Shown: piece by piece, positions 33,850-45,800 of the stretch
Position numbering within the stretch: the first letter of the stretch is position 1
Layout: every line of letters starts with the position of its first letter
From: Parus major
Lineage: Eukaryota > Chordata > Aves > Passeriformes > Paridae
Assembly (NCBI RefSeq): GCF_001522545.3
Contig: NC_031797.1
Location: forward strand, 4,333,378 to 4,397,377
Length of the DNA stretch: 64,000 nt
Direction: 5' to 3'
The notes under the pieces: generated by a model
Databases searched by the model: none
What the model was told of the DNA's origin: nothing
What the model saw: the letters and a program-made list of their open reading frames with translations, nothing else
Position numbers and translations under genes: made by a program

Positions 33850-36800
33850 GTCGCCCCGGCTCCCGCCAAGTACGAGCGGGACGGGCCGGGCGGGACCGGG
33901 CCCGGGAGCGGCGGGGGCTGCGCGGGCCGGGCCGCCTCGGTTCGGCCGCCGCCGCCCGGCACCGCCGCCAGCCGCGCCGGCCGCCATCACAGGTAGGGCC
34001 GAGCTGGGGGTGCGGTGCGGCCCGGCCGGGGCGCGAGGTGTTTCCGGCGGCGGTTGGGCCGCGGGGTGCGCGGGGCCCGCCCGGGGTAACAAAGGAGGCG
34101 CCGGAGCTGCCGCCGCGCCCCGGGACTGGGCCCGGGCCCGCCCTGCCGCCTCACTCGCGGAGTCACAGACCGGTTTGGGTGGGCAAGGATCTGAAATCGC
34201 AGCCCATTCCAGCCGTGCCGCGGGTACGGACACCCTGAGGGCTCCGGCCCGGCCTTGGGCACTGCCAGGGAGCCGGGGACAGCCGCCGCTGCTCCGGGCA
34301 CCTGTGCCACGGCCTGCCCCCCTCCCAGCCGGGAAATTCCCCCTCACACCTCGCTGCGTGCAGGCCCAGCCTCCTGGGAACATTCCCGGCCAGCCCAGCG
34401 AGGGGACACTGTGGCTGCCGGGACCCGCCGGCTCGGAGCTCCTTTGGCCTGGGGGGGTCAGGGGGACCCTCTGTCCTCCCTCAGCGGCCCTGGGAGAGCT
34501 GCTGGGCTCCTTGGGAACATCCACGGGTGTTGATTTGCTGTTTTCTCCCGTAGCCATGGAGTGCAGAGACAAAGCTGCTGTTCCTCCACGGAAGCTCGTC
34601 CAAGGTAAGGGAATGGCTCTCACCCAGCTCAGTTTTAACACATTAACAGCAGTTCAGACCTGGTTTTTTGAAATATATTGGCTCTGCTGTGATTAAACCA
34701 CCTCTAAGTGGCTCTTCTCAATTTTATGCTTCAAAATGAATGAAATCCTTGGATATTTCCTGTCACTGAGTAGCCTGGTGTTGTTTTTGCAGCTCGGCTG
34801 CCCTTCAAGCGCCTCAATCCTGTGCCAAAGGAAAAACTCGATCTGGATTCAGAAGTGAAAAAAGTCAAGATCTCCCCAAGTGCTTTTGTTCCCAGCAAGG
34901 ATCCCTCCCTGGATGGCTCGGGTGCCTCCCTGGACAATGTGGAGAACGACTGCCAGCTGGGCTCTGATGGGAATTTGACTCCAAAACTTGTGAACGGGAA
35001 GGGTCCCTTGGACCATTTTATCCAGAAAAACCCAGGAGGTGACACGAGTGACCCTGGGGANNNNNNNNNNNNNNNNNNNNNNNNNNNNNNNNNNNNNNNN
35101 NNNNNNNNNNNNNNNNNNNNNNNNNNNNNNNNNNNNNNNNNNNNNNNNNNNNNNNNNNNNNNNNNNNNNNNNNNNNNNNNNNNNNNNNNNNNNNNGTTCC
35201 TGACCTCTCCAAGGGCCATTTTATCCAGAAAAACCCAGGAGGTGACACGAGTGACCCTGGGGACGTTCCTGACCTCTCCAAGGGCTCTGGCCACGGACTC
35301 GAGGGGGATGAGGATTCCAGAGCTGCCGTAACCAGCGGCACCACGATAGGAAAAGAGCTGAACCAGCTGAGCTGCCTGAATTCCTCACAGAGCAGCCCAG
35401 CAGGTGACTCCACGGAGACTGAGGGGCCCTGTGCAGCCGCAGCCAAGGCAGAGCAGGATCCAGGAGCTGGGATCCAGCCACACTCCAGGGCGGTGGCAGG
35501 CAGGAAGGGGACCCAGGGCGAACTGAAGGATGTGCTCTTTGAGGGGAAGGTGCCCGTGGTGCTGCTGGAGGACATCATGAGCCTGAAATCCCCCCAGGTG
35601 GTGTCTCTGGACAGCAGCGGCACAGGCTCGGAGAACGAGGCCCTGGAGTCGTCCCACGAGGGACACTCGGGACTGAGCCACTCCTCGCTGAGCTCCGGGA
35701 GCTCGCCCGACGTGCAGCTCGTGGCAGAGGCCAAGAGGAGCTCGAGTCCTTTGGCTGCCTCCACGCCTGCCAGGAAGGTTGGTCTGCTCTGCTCTGGGGT
35801 GGAAGCTGCTGTGCTGCAGTGTTTGGGTTCCTGGGATCGTGGGGAACACGATGAGTGGGGCAACGAGGAGTGTAGGGAAGGTGGTGGTGATTAATTACTG
35901 AGTTCTTGCCCTTTGGAATCTTTTAAGTCCTACAGCTAAAGGATTTGATCTTCCCTGGTTCTGGCTGCTGCTGTGTTTGCAGTTCTTCAATGAAATGCCC
36001 ACTTGGGACTTGGTGTTTTGCAGCATCCAAGAGCAGTCTATGCTCCAGTTGCTGTTTCCCAAGCTCAGTTCATCCTCCTGGAAGCTGCTGTGGTTCCTGT
36101 TTCCCCAGTACCGCCAGTGCAGACGCTTTTCCAGCTCTCAGTTCCTGCAGCTGCCGTGGAAAAGCTCTGGCACAGGTTTCCCAGAGGAGCTGGGGCTGCT
36201 TTGGAGGTGCCCAAGGCCAGGCTGGTGGGGGTTGGAGCAGCCTGGGACGGTGGAACGTGGCACTGGAGGGGCTTTAAGGTCCCTCCCAACCCCAAGCATT
36301 CTGGGATTCTGTGAAAAAGCTCTCAGTGAGGGGCTTTTTGGTCACCTGAGTTTCAGTTTAGCAGCTCTGCTCCAGCAGGACACCCCCAAACACCCTGATT
36401 TTTGGGGCAGTTTTGACAGGGAAGCTTCCAAGGGCAGCAGCACCTGCTCAGGTGGCTGGAGCACCACGGGCATGGTTCTCCCAGTCCTTTTGTTGTGTTT
36501 ATCAAGTCAAATGATCAATTCCTCCTCTGAAAACTCCCAGTCTTCCACCTCTAAGATAAACAGACACACTCAAGCAGGCATGAAGCATTTGCAGCGTAGC
36601 AGAACAACAGAAAGCACTCCTGGTGTAATGCAGTATTGCCAGTGGGGCTGGATTTGTGTGTGTGCTGCTCCCCAAAACGAGGGGCTGCACCCCAAGCTGT
36701 GCAGCTGCGAGTCCTGGCAGGTTTGTTTTCCTGGGAGGAAACAGCTCTGAGGAGCTGAAGCTTCCACTTGGCAGAACTCCTGTTTTATATCAGATAAATA

Positions 36801-39800
36801 TAGCAAATAAAGCAGTTGGGCTGTGTTAGCCCGTTAATCACAGTTTAAATGTGATGCTGTGAATGGCAGGAGGAGGAGGAGGGGGGGATCCAGTAAATCA
36901 AGTCACAGTGTGCTGAAAGATTGATAAATTAGGCCTTTAACCAGTCTATCAACAATAATCTTAAGCATAAAACCCCTTTTTCTTCTCGCCATAAATAAAA
37001 GCTAAATGGGAAGTGTGCCCTGGTTTGGAATTTAGGGTCAGTGGGCTGTTACTGGTGGGAGATCAAGTGGACTGTGATGGCAAGAAGAAACAGTGTTAAA
37101 ATGTGGAAAACAGTCCTTGCACTCACGAAATTCCAGCTAAATGTCACAGCAAGACAGGTGGATGCCAAAAAAGCCCCAAAGAAACCCAAACTGACTTTGG
37201 TTGAGAGCAGCTCCCCATGGTGCTGTGCAGGTGACATTTCCAGAACGTTCCTGTGGGGCTGAGGGCACCAGAGGGGTCTGTTGATGCAGGCAGGGTGAGG
37301 TGAGGGTTTCTGGGATGGATCCAGGCTGGGGTGGGAGGGGGGAGATGGGACATGCCCGAGCTGTGTCCTCATCCCCTGCTCTGGGGGGGTTTGGAGTGGC
37401 TGGGTGTGATCTGCAGGAACAGCCTGCTGTGGCTCAGGCTGGAGAGGGAGGAGCAGGATCTCCTCTAAAACTTGATTTTCTAATTGCAGGTACCTCAGAA
37501 ATTCCACAGAAGTTCAGCAGAGAAGGAGAAGCTGAGATTGCAAAGAGTAAGGCATTTCCCTGACACCTCCCCTGAGCAGCCTTTTGTCTCAGCCCAGCTG
37601 GAACACCTCTCTTGCCGTTTTTCCTCACCCTGAGGAGTGTGGAAGAACCTTTAATGCAGGCAGTCAAGGTGCTTGGCTCTTTCCAAAGCTCCTGAGCAGA
37701 GCTGTGGCTGCATTTGGGGCTCTTGGGGAAGAGATTGGAAACGTTTAAGCCCCAAATTGCAGGTTCTGTTTTTATTAATACACCAGGAGAGTGTGTATTA
37801 ATAAATACACTTTTATTTAAGAGTGGGGGAAACGAGTCTGAGGCTTCCCAGAGAATGTCACCACTGGATGCCACCACTGGGAATGCTCAAGCTCCAGGTT
37901 CTGTGTGCTTGGCTGCAGCTCCTTACTCTGCCCCCTGATTCTGCTGCCAGCCATGGAACGCTGGATGTAGAGGAGGCTGAAGGATCTCTGGGGTTTCCAG
38001 CAGTGAAATGGACTTTTTTGGGGTTGTTTTTCCTGCACCTGGGAAGGTTTGTGCTCAGGAGCTGTGCGTCTCTCAGTGGCTTGTTTATAAACTCGTGTGT
38101 TTTATGTAAGTTGTAGCTGTAAAGCTTCTTGCTTTTTCCCAGTGCCCCATATAGAATCCCAATCTGTTGTTTTCTTCCCTTCTATAGCTCTGTTAAAAAT
38201 AGCGGGGATGTGAGGGAGAGAGGAGAATGGAAGCTAAAAATGATGCTGAGAGTGAACTAGAGCCACCAGTGAGCTGTCAGCTTCACACCAGCACCCAGCA
38301 CATTCCATGACTCAGGCTGACAGTGTTGTTTCCTTGCCATTGGCACCACTTGGCTGTTGGTGGCTTTCTGCAGTTATTTGTGTTGTGACACTGCTCAGGG
38401 AGCCTTGATGTTGACAAGGAGAGATGTGAAATCAATAAAAGAAAACTGAAAATACCCAGGGAGGAGTTGGAGTGTCTGGGCACAGGCAGATCCTCCTTTC
38501 CTGGTGACATCAGCAGCGCCTGCAGCACAGAAAAATCTCTTTTTTCTTTAATTTGACCTTTTCCTCCTGTGTGTCAGCAGAGCCACGGTGGGAATTGCAG
38601 TTGTTTTGGGAGGAAACACCACAAAAGGCAACACTTGGGATAAATCTTCCCCCCACTGTTCCCAGAGCACCCCCTGAACGAGCTGAGGGCACTGGTGGTG
38701 TCTGGAGAGGAGGGATGAGGAGTCTGGAGACTCCGGTTATTCCCAGGGCTCATGGAATGTCCCAGCTTGGGAGGGACCCCCAGGGATCATCCAGCTCTGG
38801 TTTCTGTGACAGGGGGTTTATGATGTCACATCAGCTCCACTGTAGCCCTGTGGTGACACCACAGCATGAAAGCTTAGCTCAGGAGGAAATATTTTGGAAA
38901 GAATCTGAAATCTCCTATTAAATAAGGGAATAATTACGATTTTTTAATTCCCATCTAATTTTCCATAATGCTACAGTGGCAATGAAGATGACTCAATACA
39001 AAGCTTTCTTTGTTGCTTGGAGAAATGGAAACACCTTTTTTTTTTTTTTTTTTTTTTGCAAAAGGGAAAAGAATAATTAAAGCTTTCTGGGAGGCAGCAC
39101 GAGGCAGCTCAGCTGGCACCAGGGAGCCGTGGATGTGCTCCCAGCTGCTTTCCCGGGCAGGATGAGGGGTCCCTCCCGTTGCAGGATGTTTTGTGGTGCT
39201 GCAGGTCGGGCTGTGGGTGGGTCCAGGCTCCTCCTGCAGAGGTGGAATGCTGATTTTGGTGGCACAAAGGCGCAGTTCCCGTTTGAGTGTCCCGTTTGTG
39301 CCCCAGGACCAGGAGCGCGCAGACAAGCTCCAGAAGCTGCAGGCAGAGAGGGAGGAGAAGGGGAGGCTGAAGGAAGAGGCAAAAGCTGCGAAAGAACGAG
39401 CCAAGGAGGAGGCAAAGAAGAGGAAAGAGGAAGAGAAGGAGTTGAAAGAGAGAGAAAGGAGGGAAAAGAAAGAAAAGGAAGAGAAGGAGAAAGCTGAGAA
39501 GCTGCGAGTGAAGGAGGAGAAGCGCAAGGAGAGGCAGGAGGCCTTGGAGTGAGTGCCTGGGCTCCTGGGGACCCTGTGCTCTTCCCATCCCCACCTCTCC
39601 CTGTCCCTGAGGCTGCCCTGCTCCAGCAGCACGGGCCTGGGCTCAGGGCTGGCTCTGGAATGCTCCAGGGGCTCTGTGTCCCTGTCCAGCAGTGCCTCTG
39701 CTGTCCTGCTGCCCCTCCTGGCAGGCTCTGGGCCTCTTTGTTGCAGTCACCCGTGACCTGGTAATTGAAATTTCCCTGTCTGGAGGGGAACTCGAGGCAG

Positions 39801-42800
39801 CCTGTTAACTTTGTGGCTAAAATGGGTCAATATTTGCTCTAGAGCAAATGAACAAAGCCTGCTCTACACTTAACCAGGGTGGTTCTTGGCTGGGCTGGCA
39901 GATGATCCTCGTGGTGGGGTCTGGGGCTTCCCAGCTCTTCCTCAGTGCAAATAAACCCTTCCTGGAGGTGACAATTCACATGAACTTTGTTTTCAAGGGC
40001 AAAACTTGAGGAGAAGAGAAAGAAAGAAGAGGAGAAACGGTTAAAGGAGGAAGAAAAGGTAAAAAAGGCTTTCCCTGGCTTGTCTCTGAATTCTTTCTGG
40101 GGTGAGATGGGGGTGCCAGCTGGGACGGGGCAGACCCCTTTTGGGACGGGGCAGACCCCTTTTGGGACGGGGCAGACCCCTTTTGGGACGGGGCAGACCC
40201 CTTTTGGGACGGGGCAGACCCCTTTTGGGGTGGGGCAGACCCCTTTTGGGGTGGGGCAGACCCCTTTGGGAGGCAGCAGACCCCTTTGGGATCCCCTTTG
40301 GGGTGGAGCAGACCCCTTTGGGGTGGAGCAGACCCCTTTGGGATGGGGCAGACCCCTTTTGGGGTGGGGCAGACCCCTTTGGGGTGGAGCAGACCCCCTT
40401 TGGGGTGGAGCAGACCCCCTTTGGGGTGGGGCAGACCCCCTTTGGGATGGGGCAGACCCCTTTTGGGATGGGGCAGACCCCTTTTGGGGTGGGGCAGACC
40501 CCTTTTGGGATTCAGCAGACCCCTTTTGGGATTCAGCAGACCCCTTTTGGGATTCAGCAGACCCCTTTTGGGATTCAGCAGACCCCCTTTGGGGTGGGGC
40601 AGACCCCCTTTGGGGTGGAGCAGACCCCTTTTGGGATTCAGCAGACCCCTTTTGGGATTCAGCAGACCCCTTTGGGGTGGAGCAGACCCCTTTGGGAGGC
40701 AGCCCCGTGACCTGCTGGCGCTGCTGCTCCGGATTTTTACCTGTTGCTTTCACTCCTGCTGGTTCCTTTGCTTTTACCCTCTCCAACGACTTCTGTGTGT
40801 GCTTCTGAATGCCCACAAGTGAACCCTGCCCTGGCAGCGGCTCTGGAGCCCTGCTTGTGTCAGGGGGCACAAGGAGTGCTCCTGTTGAGTCACAGCAGCT
40901 GGTGACTGCCTGAACTTTGCTTTGAAGCTGAGTCATGCATGAGCTCACCTTGGATTCCAGAGCTTTCTTCTGTCTCTGTGTTGACATTTGGGTTCTCATT
41001 TCAGCGCATCAATGCACAGAAAGCAGAGATCACCAGGTTCTTCCAGAAACCAAAGACTCCACAAGCCCCCAAGGTGAGGGATTGCTGTTCCTAACAAATG
41101 CCCTCATTTCCTCCTCAGCTGCCCCTTAGGTGGTCAAAACATTGTTCTTTCTTAATTTCCTGCTCTCAAAAGCGTAAAGGATTGTAAGAAAAAGGCCAGA
41201 GCAGAGACTGCAGGACACATTTGTGGTTGGTTTAGCGAATCTCAGCTCTGTCTTCTGCATTGCCTGGAAGATCTGCTGCAGTCTTGGACAGGAAGGGCTT
41301 AACCTAAATCTTCAGTTAACCCAAATCCCAGACCACACCTCAGCAGCAGGTGTTTCTGGCATTGTGGGTGCTGCAGCTCCTCGGTGTCCAAGCCCTGACA
41401 TCGCTCACTTGATGTTTCAGACCCTTGCTGGCTCCTGTGGGAAGTTTGCTCCTTTTGAAATTAAGGAGAACATGGTCTTAGCCCCGCTCAGCCGCGTTTC
41501 CCTGGATCCAGACTACCTGGAACAGCTGGATAAGCTCCTGCATGCCCAGAACGGCGACGGTTCCTTCTTGAGGGATCTAAAATGTCGTAAACCACGAAAA
41601 TCTGGGCCCACTTTGGTCAGTGACAGCAATGACAGTGTGAACAGGTCAGTCTGCACTTGGGGGCTTGGCTTCTGTGTGTAAAACAAACTGAGGAGGGTTT
41701 GAGGGGGTGATGGACACTGGAGAGGAGGGAAGGCTGGAGCTGTTCTCCAGGGCCTGAGCCACCTTCTCTGTGCTGCAGTGACGTGGTGGTGGTGGAGAGC
41801 TGCCAGGCAGACGCTGTTCCTGAGAGGGAGAAGTTTGGCAGGATGAAGCTCCTGCAGTTCAGTGAGAATCACCGCCCTGCCTACTGGGGCACCTGGAACA
41901 AGAGAACCGCCCTGATCCGTGCCAGGAATCCATGGTCCAAGGACACCGTAAGCACCTGCTGTGTTCTGTCCCCCTCTTTGTGCCCTGGCAGAGAATGTGC
42001 CTGGCCAAGTCCTCTGCCTGCCTGGGCTTGCTGAGGCACTTTGTTCCCTCAGCTCTGAGACCCCGGGCTGGGCTGGGGCTGTGCTCTCCAGTGAGGGACA
42101 GACGGTTCTTGGCATCTCTTGCAGAAACTGCTGGACTATGAAGTAGACAGTGATGAAGAGTGGGAAGAGGAGGAGCCAGGGGAAAGTCTCTCCCATAGTG
42201 AAGAGGTGAGGATCCTGCATGCTGAAACCATCAGGAACCGTTTGCAGTCAGCAGTGTAACCTGTAATCCATTTGTGTGCAGGATGATGAGGAGGAGGGAG
42301 AGGATGAAGACGAGGACGATGGGTTTTTTGTACCCCATGGGTACCTATCTGAAGATGAAGGTGTGACAGAGGTGAGGGTGTCCCTGAGTTCCAGTCAAGT
42401 GTGGAATGTCAATATTGGCAGGGGAGGGGAGCACACAGGGCTGGGCCCCCTCAGGCCTGCACGCTTCAGGAGCCCTGTGTGGCTCGGGGAACAGCAGGAA
42501 AAGCTGGGTTTAAAAAGCTCTTTTGTGTTTTTAACTGGCGTGGGTGCAATGAGTCCTTTGTCCCCTGTGGCTGCAGGAGTGTGACCCTGAGAACCAGAAG
42601 GTTCGTCAGAAACTGAAAGCCAAGGAGTGGGATGAGCTGATAGCCAAGGGGAAGAGGCTCCACGTCCTGCAGCCCGTGAAGATCGGCTGCGTCTGGGAAA
42701 GGGCAGCAGAGGACAGCAGCACCAACACGGACCTGAAGGTGCTCCAACAGTTCACAGCCTGTGTCCTGGAGCCACCTGGGCCAGAGGAAGAGCAGCAGAC

Positions 42801-45800
42801 ACAGAAATGCAGCAAGAAAAGGGCAAAAGATCAGCAAAGTAAGAGCTGAAGGGCTGAAGAGTACTTGCAGAGTGTTGTACTCTGCTTTGCAGGGAGTAGG
42901 GGGATTACTGAGTGCTGAATTCACAATGTTTCTGACAAGTCTGGAATCCCAGGAATCTCTCAGAGCTCTTGGAAAGGAGTTTTCTGGCAGTGCCTCTCCA
43001 GAAAGTCTTGCTCTGGGCAATCTAGGAAATAAAACCAACCAGACTTGAGCAGGCTCTGATTTAGGATGGGCTGGAGCCTGTTTATTGTCTGGGGGAGAGG
43101 GTTTGGTTTCTGTGCTGGGTTCCTGTCCTGGGCTTTTGCTGCTCACAAGGACGTGAATAACTCACATGAAGGCCAAACAGGGGGTGAGGGTTTCACTCCA
43201 GGGTGTTGTTATTATGGAGAGTGAGTTTTGTGCATCAAATTCAGCTGCTGTTACAATCCTGGAATCCCAGAGTGCTTTGGGCTGGGAGGGACCTTAAAGC
43301 CCATCCAGTTTTGGCCATGGGCAGGGACCCCTTCACTTGCTCCAGTCCCGCTGCAGCCTGGCCTTGGAGCCTTCCAGGGACGGGGCAGCCCCAGCTCTGA
43401 AATCACCCCTGCTGTTTTCCCCTTTAACCCTTTCCCCGCAGTCCTCGGCCAGCTCCTGCCGCTGCTGCACGGGAACGTGCACGGGAGCAAGGTGATCATC
43501 CAGGAGTTCCAGGAGTGCTGCCGCCAGGGACGCTTCAGCGACGGGGCCGAGGCCGGCGACGGGAGCCCCCCGCCGGGGCAGCCCCCGGCCGGGGAGGACG
43601 GCGGGGTCCCCTCCAAGGCCAGGCTGAAGAGGATCATCTCGGAGAACTCCGTGTACGAGAAGAGGCCCGAGTTCAGGATGTGCTGGTACGTGCACGCCGA
43701 GGTGCTGCGCAGCTTTGGGCACGAGCGGCTCCCGGTGCCGTGCCGCTGGAGCTACGTCACGCAGGTGCCCTGCGCGGGCAGGGACGACGGCAGCGCCGTG
43801 CCCGCCGCGCCCGCCCCGCAGCACACGCCCCCCGCAGCCAAGAGGAAGGCCATGGCCAGCATGTCCATCACCAAGTTCATGAAGAGACCCCGGGATGCTG
43901 AGCAGGTGAGCTCCTGGTGTGCTGAGTGTGCCCCGTGGCTTGGGCTGGTGGCACCCTGGGCTGGTGGCACCCTGGGCTGGTGGCACCCTGGGCTGGTGGC
44001 GCCCTGGGCTGGTGGCACCCTGGGCTGGTGGCACATGTGCTGTGGCCTGGTAGCCACAGGCCCGGCCTGCAACACCACCAGCCCCTTTTTTATGGGGAAA
44101 GAAGTGAAATGATGGGACTAAAGAGATGGGTTTCTTTTGTGTGCCTGCAGCTTGGACTCTCTGTTCCATTTGAAACGTTGCTCTCCTGCTGCTCTTCCAT
44201 TCTCTGCTATTTGGCAGTGATTGCATCCAAGCTGTGAATAGTTTGAGAGGCTGCTTGGCCTTGGTTTTACAGCTGTGTGTAATTTGTGTGCAGGTTTTAT
44301 GTGTGCCTGTGGCTGCCAGATGTACAGCCCGAGCTGATGACTTAGAGCAGTTGCATGTGAACGGATTAAATGTGGTTCCCAAGTGCTGCAGCTCAGCCCA
44401 GAGCAGTCTGTAAAGGCTCCAGCTCATCCTGACACACATAAAGCTGAGTTTCCAGAGCTGCTTTAAAAATACAGTAATTCATAGGGACGAAATGAGATGG
44501 AATTGCAGTGGTTGCTGCTTGGGAGCTGTGTTGTGGTTTTCCTGTTGTTGCTTCTGCTTTTCAGGGCAACCACAGGTAGTGCTGGAGCCTAATCATGAGT
44601 GAAAAATGGGATCATGGAATTGCAGAACGGGCAGGGACACCTCCCACTGTCCCAGGCTGCCCCAGCCCGGCCCTGGACACTGCCAGGGATGTGGGAGTGC
44701 TGCTCTGGGAATTCCAGCCCAGCCCCTCACCTCCCTCACAGGGAGGAGTTCCTCCCCATATCCCATCCAGCCCTGCCCTGGGAGCATTCCCTGGTCCCCA
44801 GTCTCTCTCTGTGTCTCCTCTTGGCCCCTTCAGGCACCCACAAAGCTCGGGGTGCTCACTTGAGGCTTTAGGGGCTGGAGCTTGGGGTTATCAGGGTTTG
44901 AAATCCCTGCCAGTGGATTTATTCCTCCTTCCCTGAGCACCAGGTTCAGAAAGAGCCCCAGAATGGTTTGGGTTGGGAGGGACCTCAAAGCTCATCTCGT
45001 TCCACCCCCTCCCACAGACCACAGATGAGGCTTTTGATGCTTTTTATGCTTTGCCTTCCCAATTTATTCTTGGCTTTTTTGGCTTTTCTACTGAAAAAGC
45101 TCAGCATTCAGGTATTGATAGAGATCAGAGACTTGTGAGAAGCTGTTCAGCCCCCAAACTCCATCTGCTTGGGTTTTTTCTTGTACACTAAATAAAGGCA
45201 GAGATAAAAGTCTCTGCTTGGCACCCACTGGAAATTCAGCTTATAAGGGAGCAGAAATAGCAAAACAAAGACTTTTAGGAGAATTACATCAGCAGCCTGA
45301 ATGCTTCAAAGCCTGTCAGAGCTGTGCTGGGGAGGTGCAGCTCCGAGCAGAGGTTCATTCCTGCTGGCTCAGGTGCTGAGCTCGCAGCCAGGCCAGGCTG
45401 GAGCGTGGGGAGTGGGCACAGCTGCCACGTTCCCACTTGTGTTTCTTGGGGCTCGTGTGAGTAAAGGTGCTCTTACATAAGCTGTGGAGAGAAAAACGTG
45501 GTGCTCAAGTGGGCAGCACCTGCCCACGTGTGGGAGGGATTTCATCTGAGAACTGGGGCTTTATTGGGAGATGGAAATTGAAAATCTCTTGGCTTGGAAC
45601 AGTTTTTAGGAGATGGGGACTGGGATTTTCATTCCAGGTCCTGCTGAAGGGGAAACAAACAACTCAACAGACCCTCACAGCTGGGCAACCTCAGGTTGTG
45701 TCACAAATTGTGTTGTGTGCTCTCAGTTCAAAACAGGGAATTTGGGCTTTTCCCATGGCAGGAAACCTGAACTGCCACCAGTCCCTGAGTAAAAACTGAT

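Larger units (their letters stand above)
32994..33992. promoter_or_regulatory. Bidirectional CpG-island promoter of SH3GL1 (-) and CHAF1A (+)
   Basis: About 1 kb of CpG-dense sequence lies between the SH3GL1 start codon (32993, reverse) and the probable CHAF1A 5' noncoding exon, which ends at a GT donor after 33992. On the CHAF1A side there are three direct CCAAT boxes each followed by CAGCG, one inverted CCAAT, a TTTCGCGC E2F-type site next to a YY1-type GCCGCCATTT, a CACGTG E-box and a TATAAA. CHAF1A is a replication gene, so NF-Y plus E2F control is plausible; this is inferred from motifs only. The start sites themselves are not known. Confidence 0.75.
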
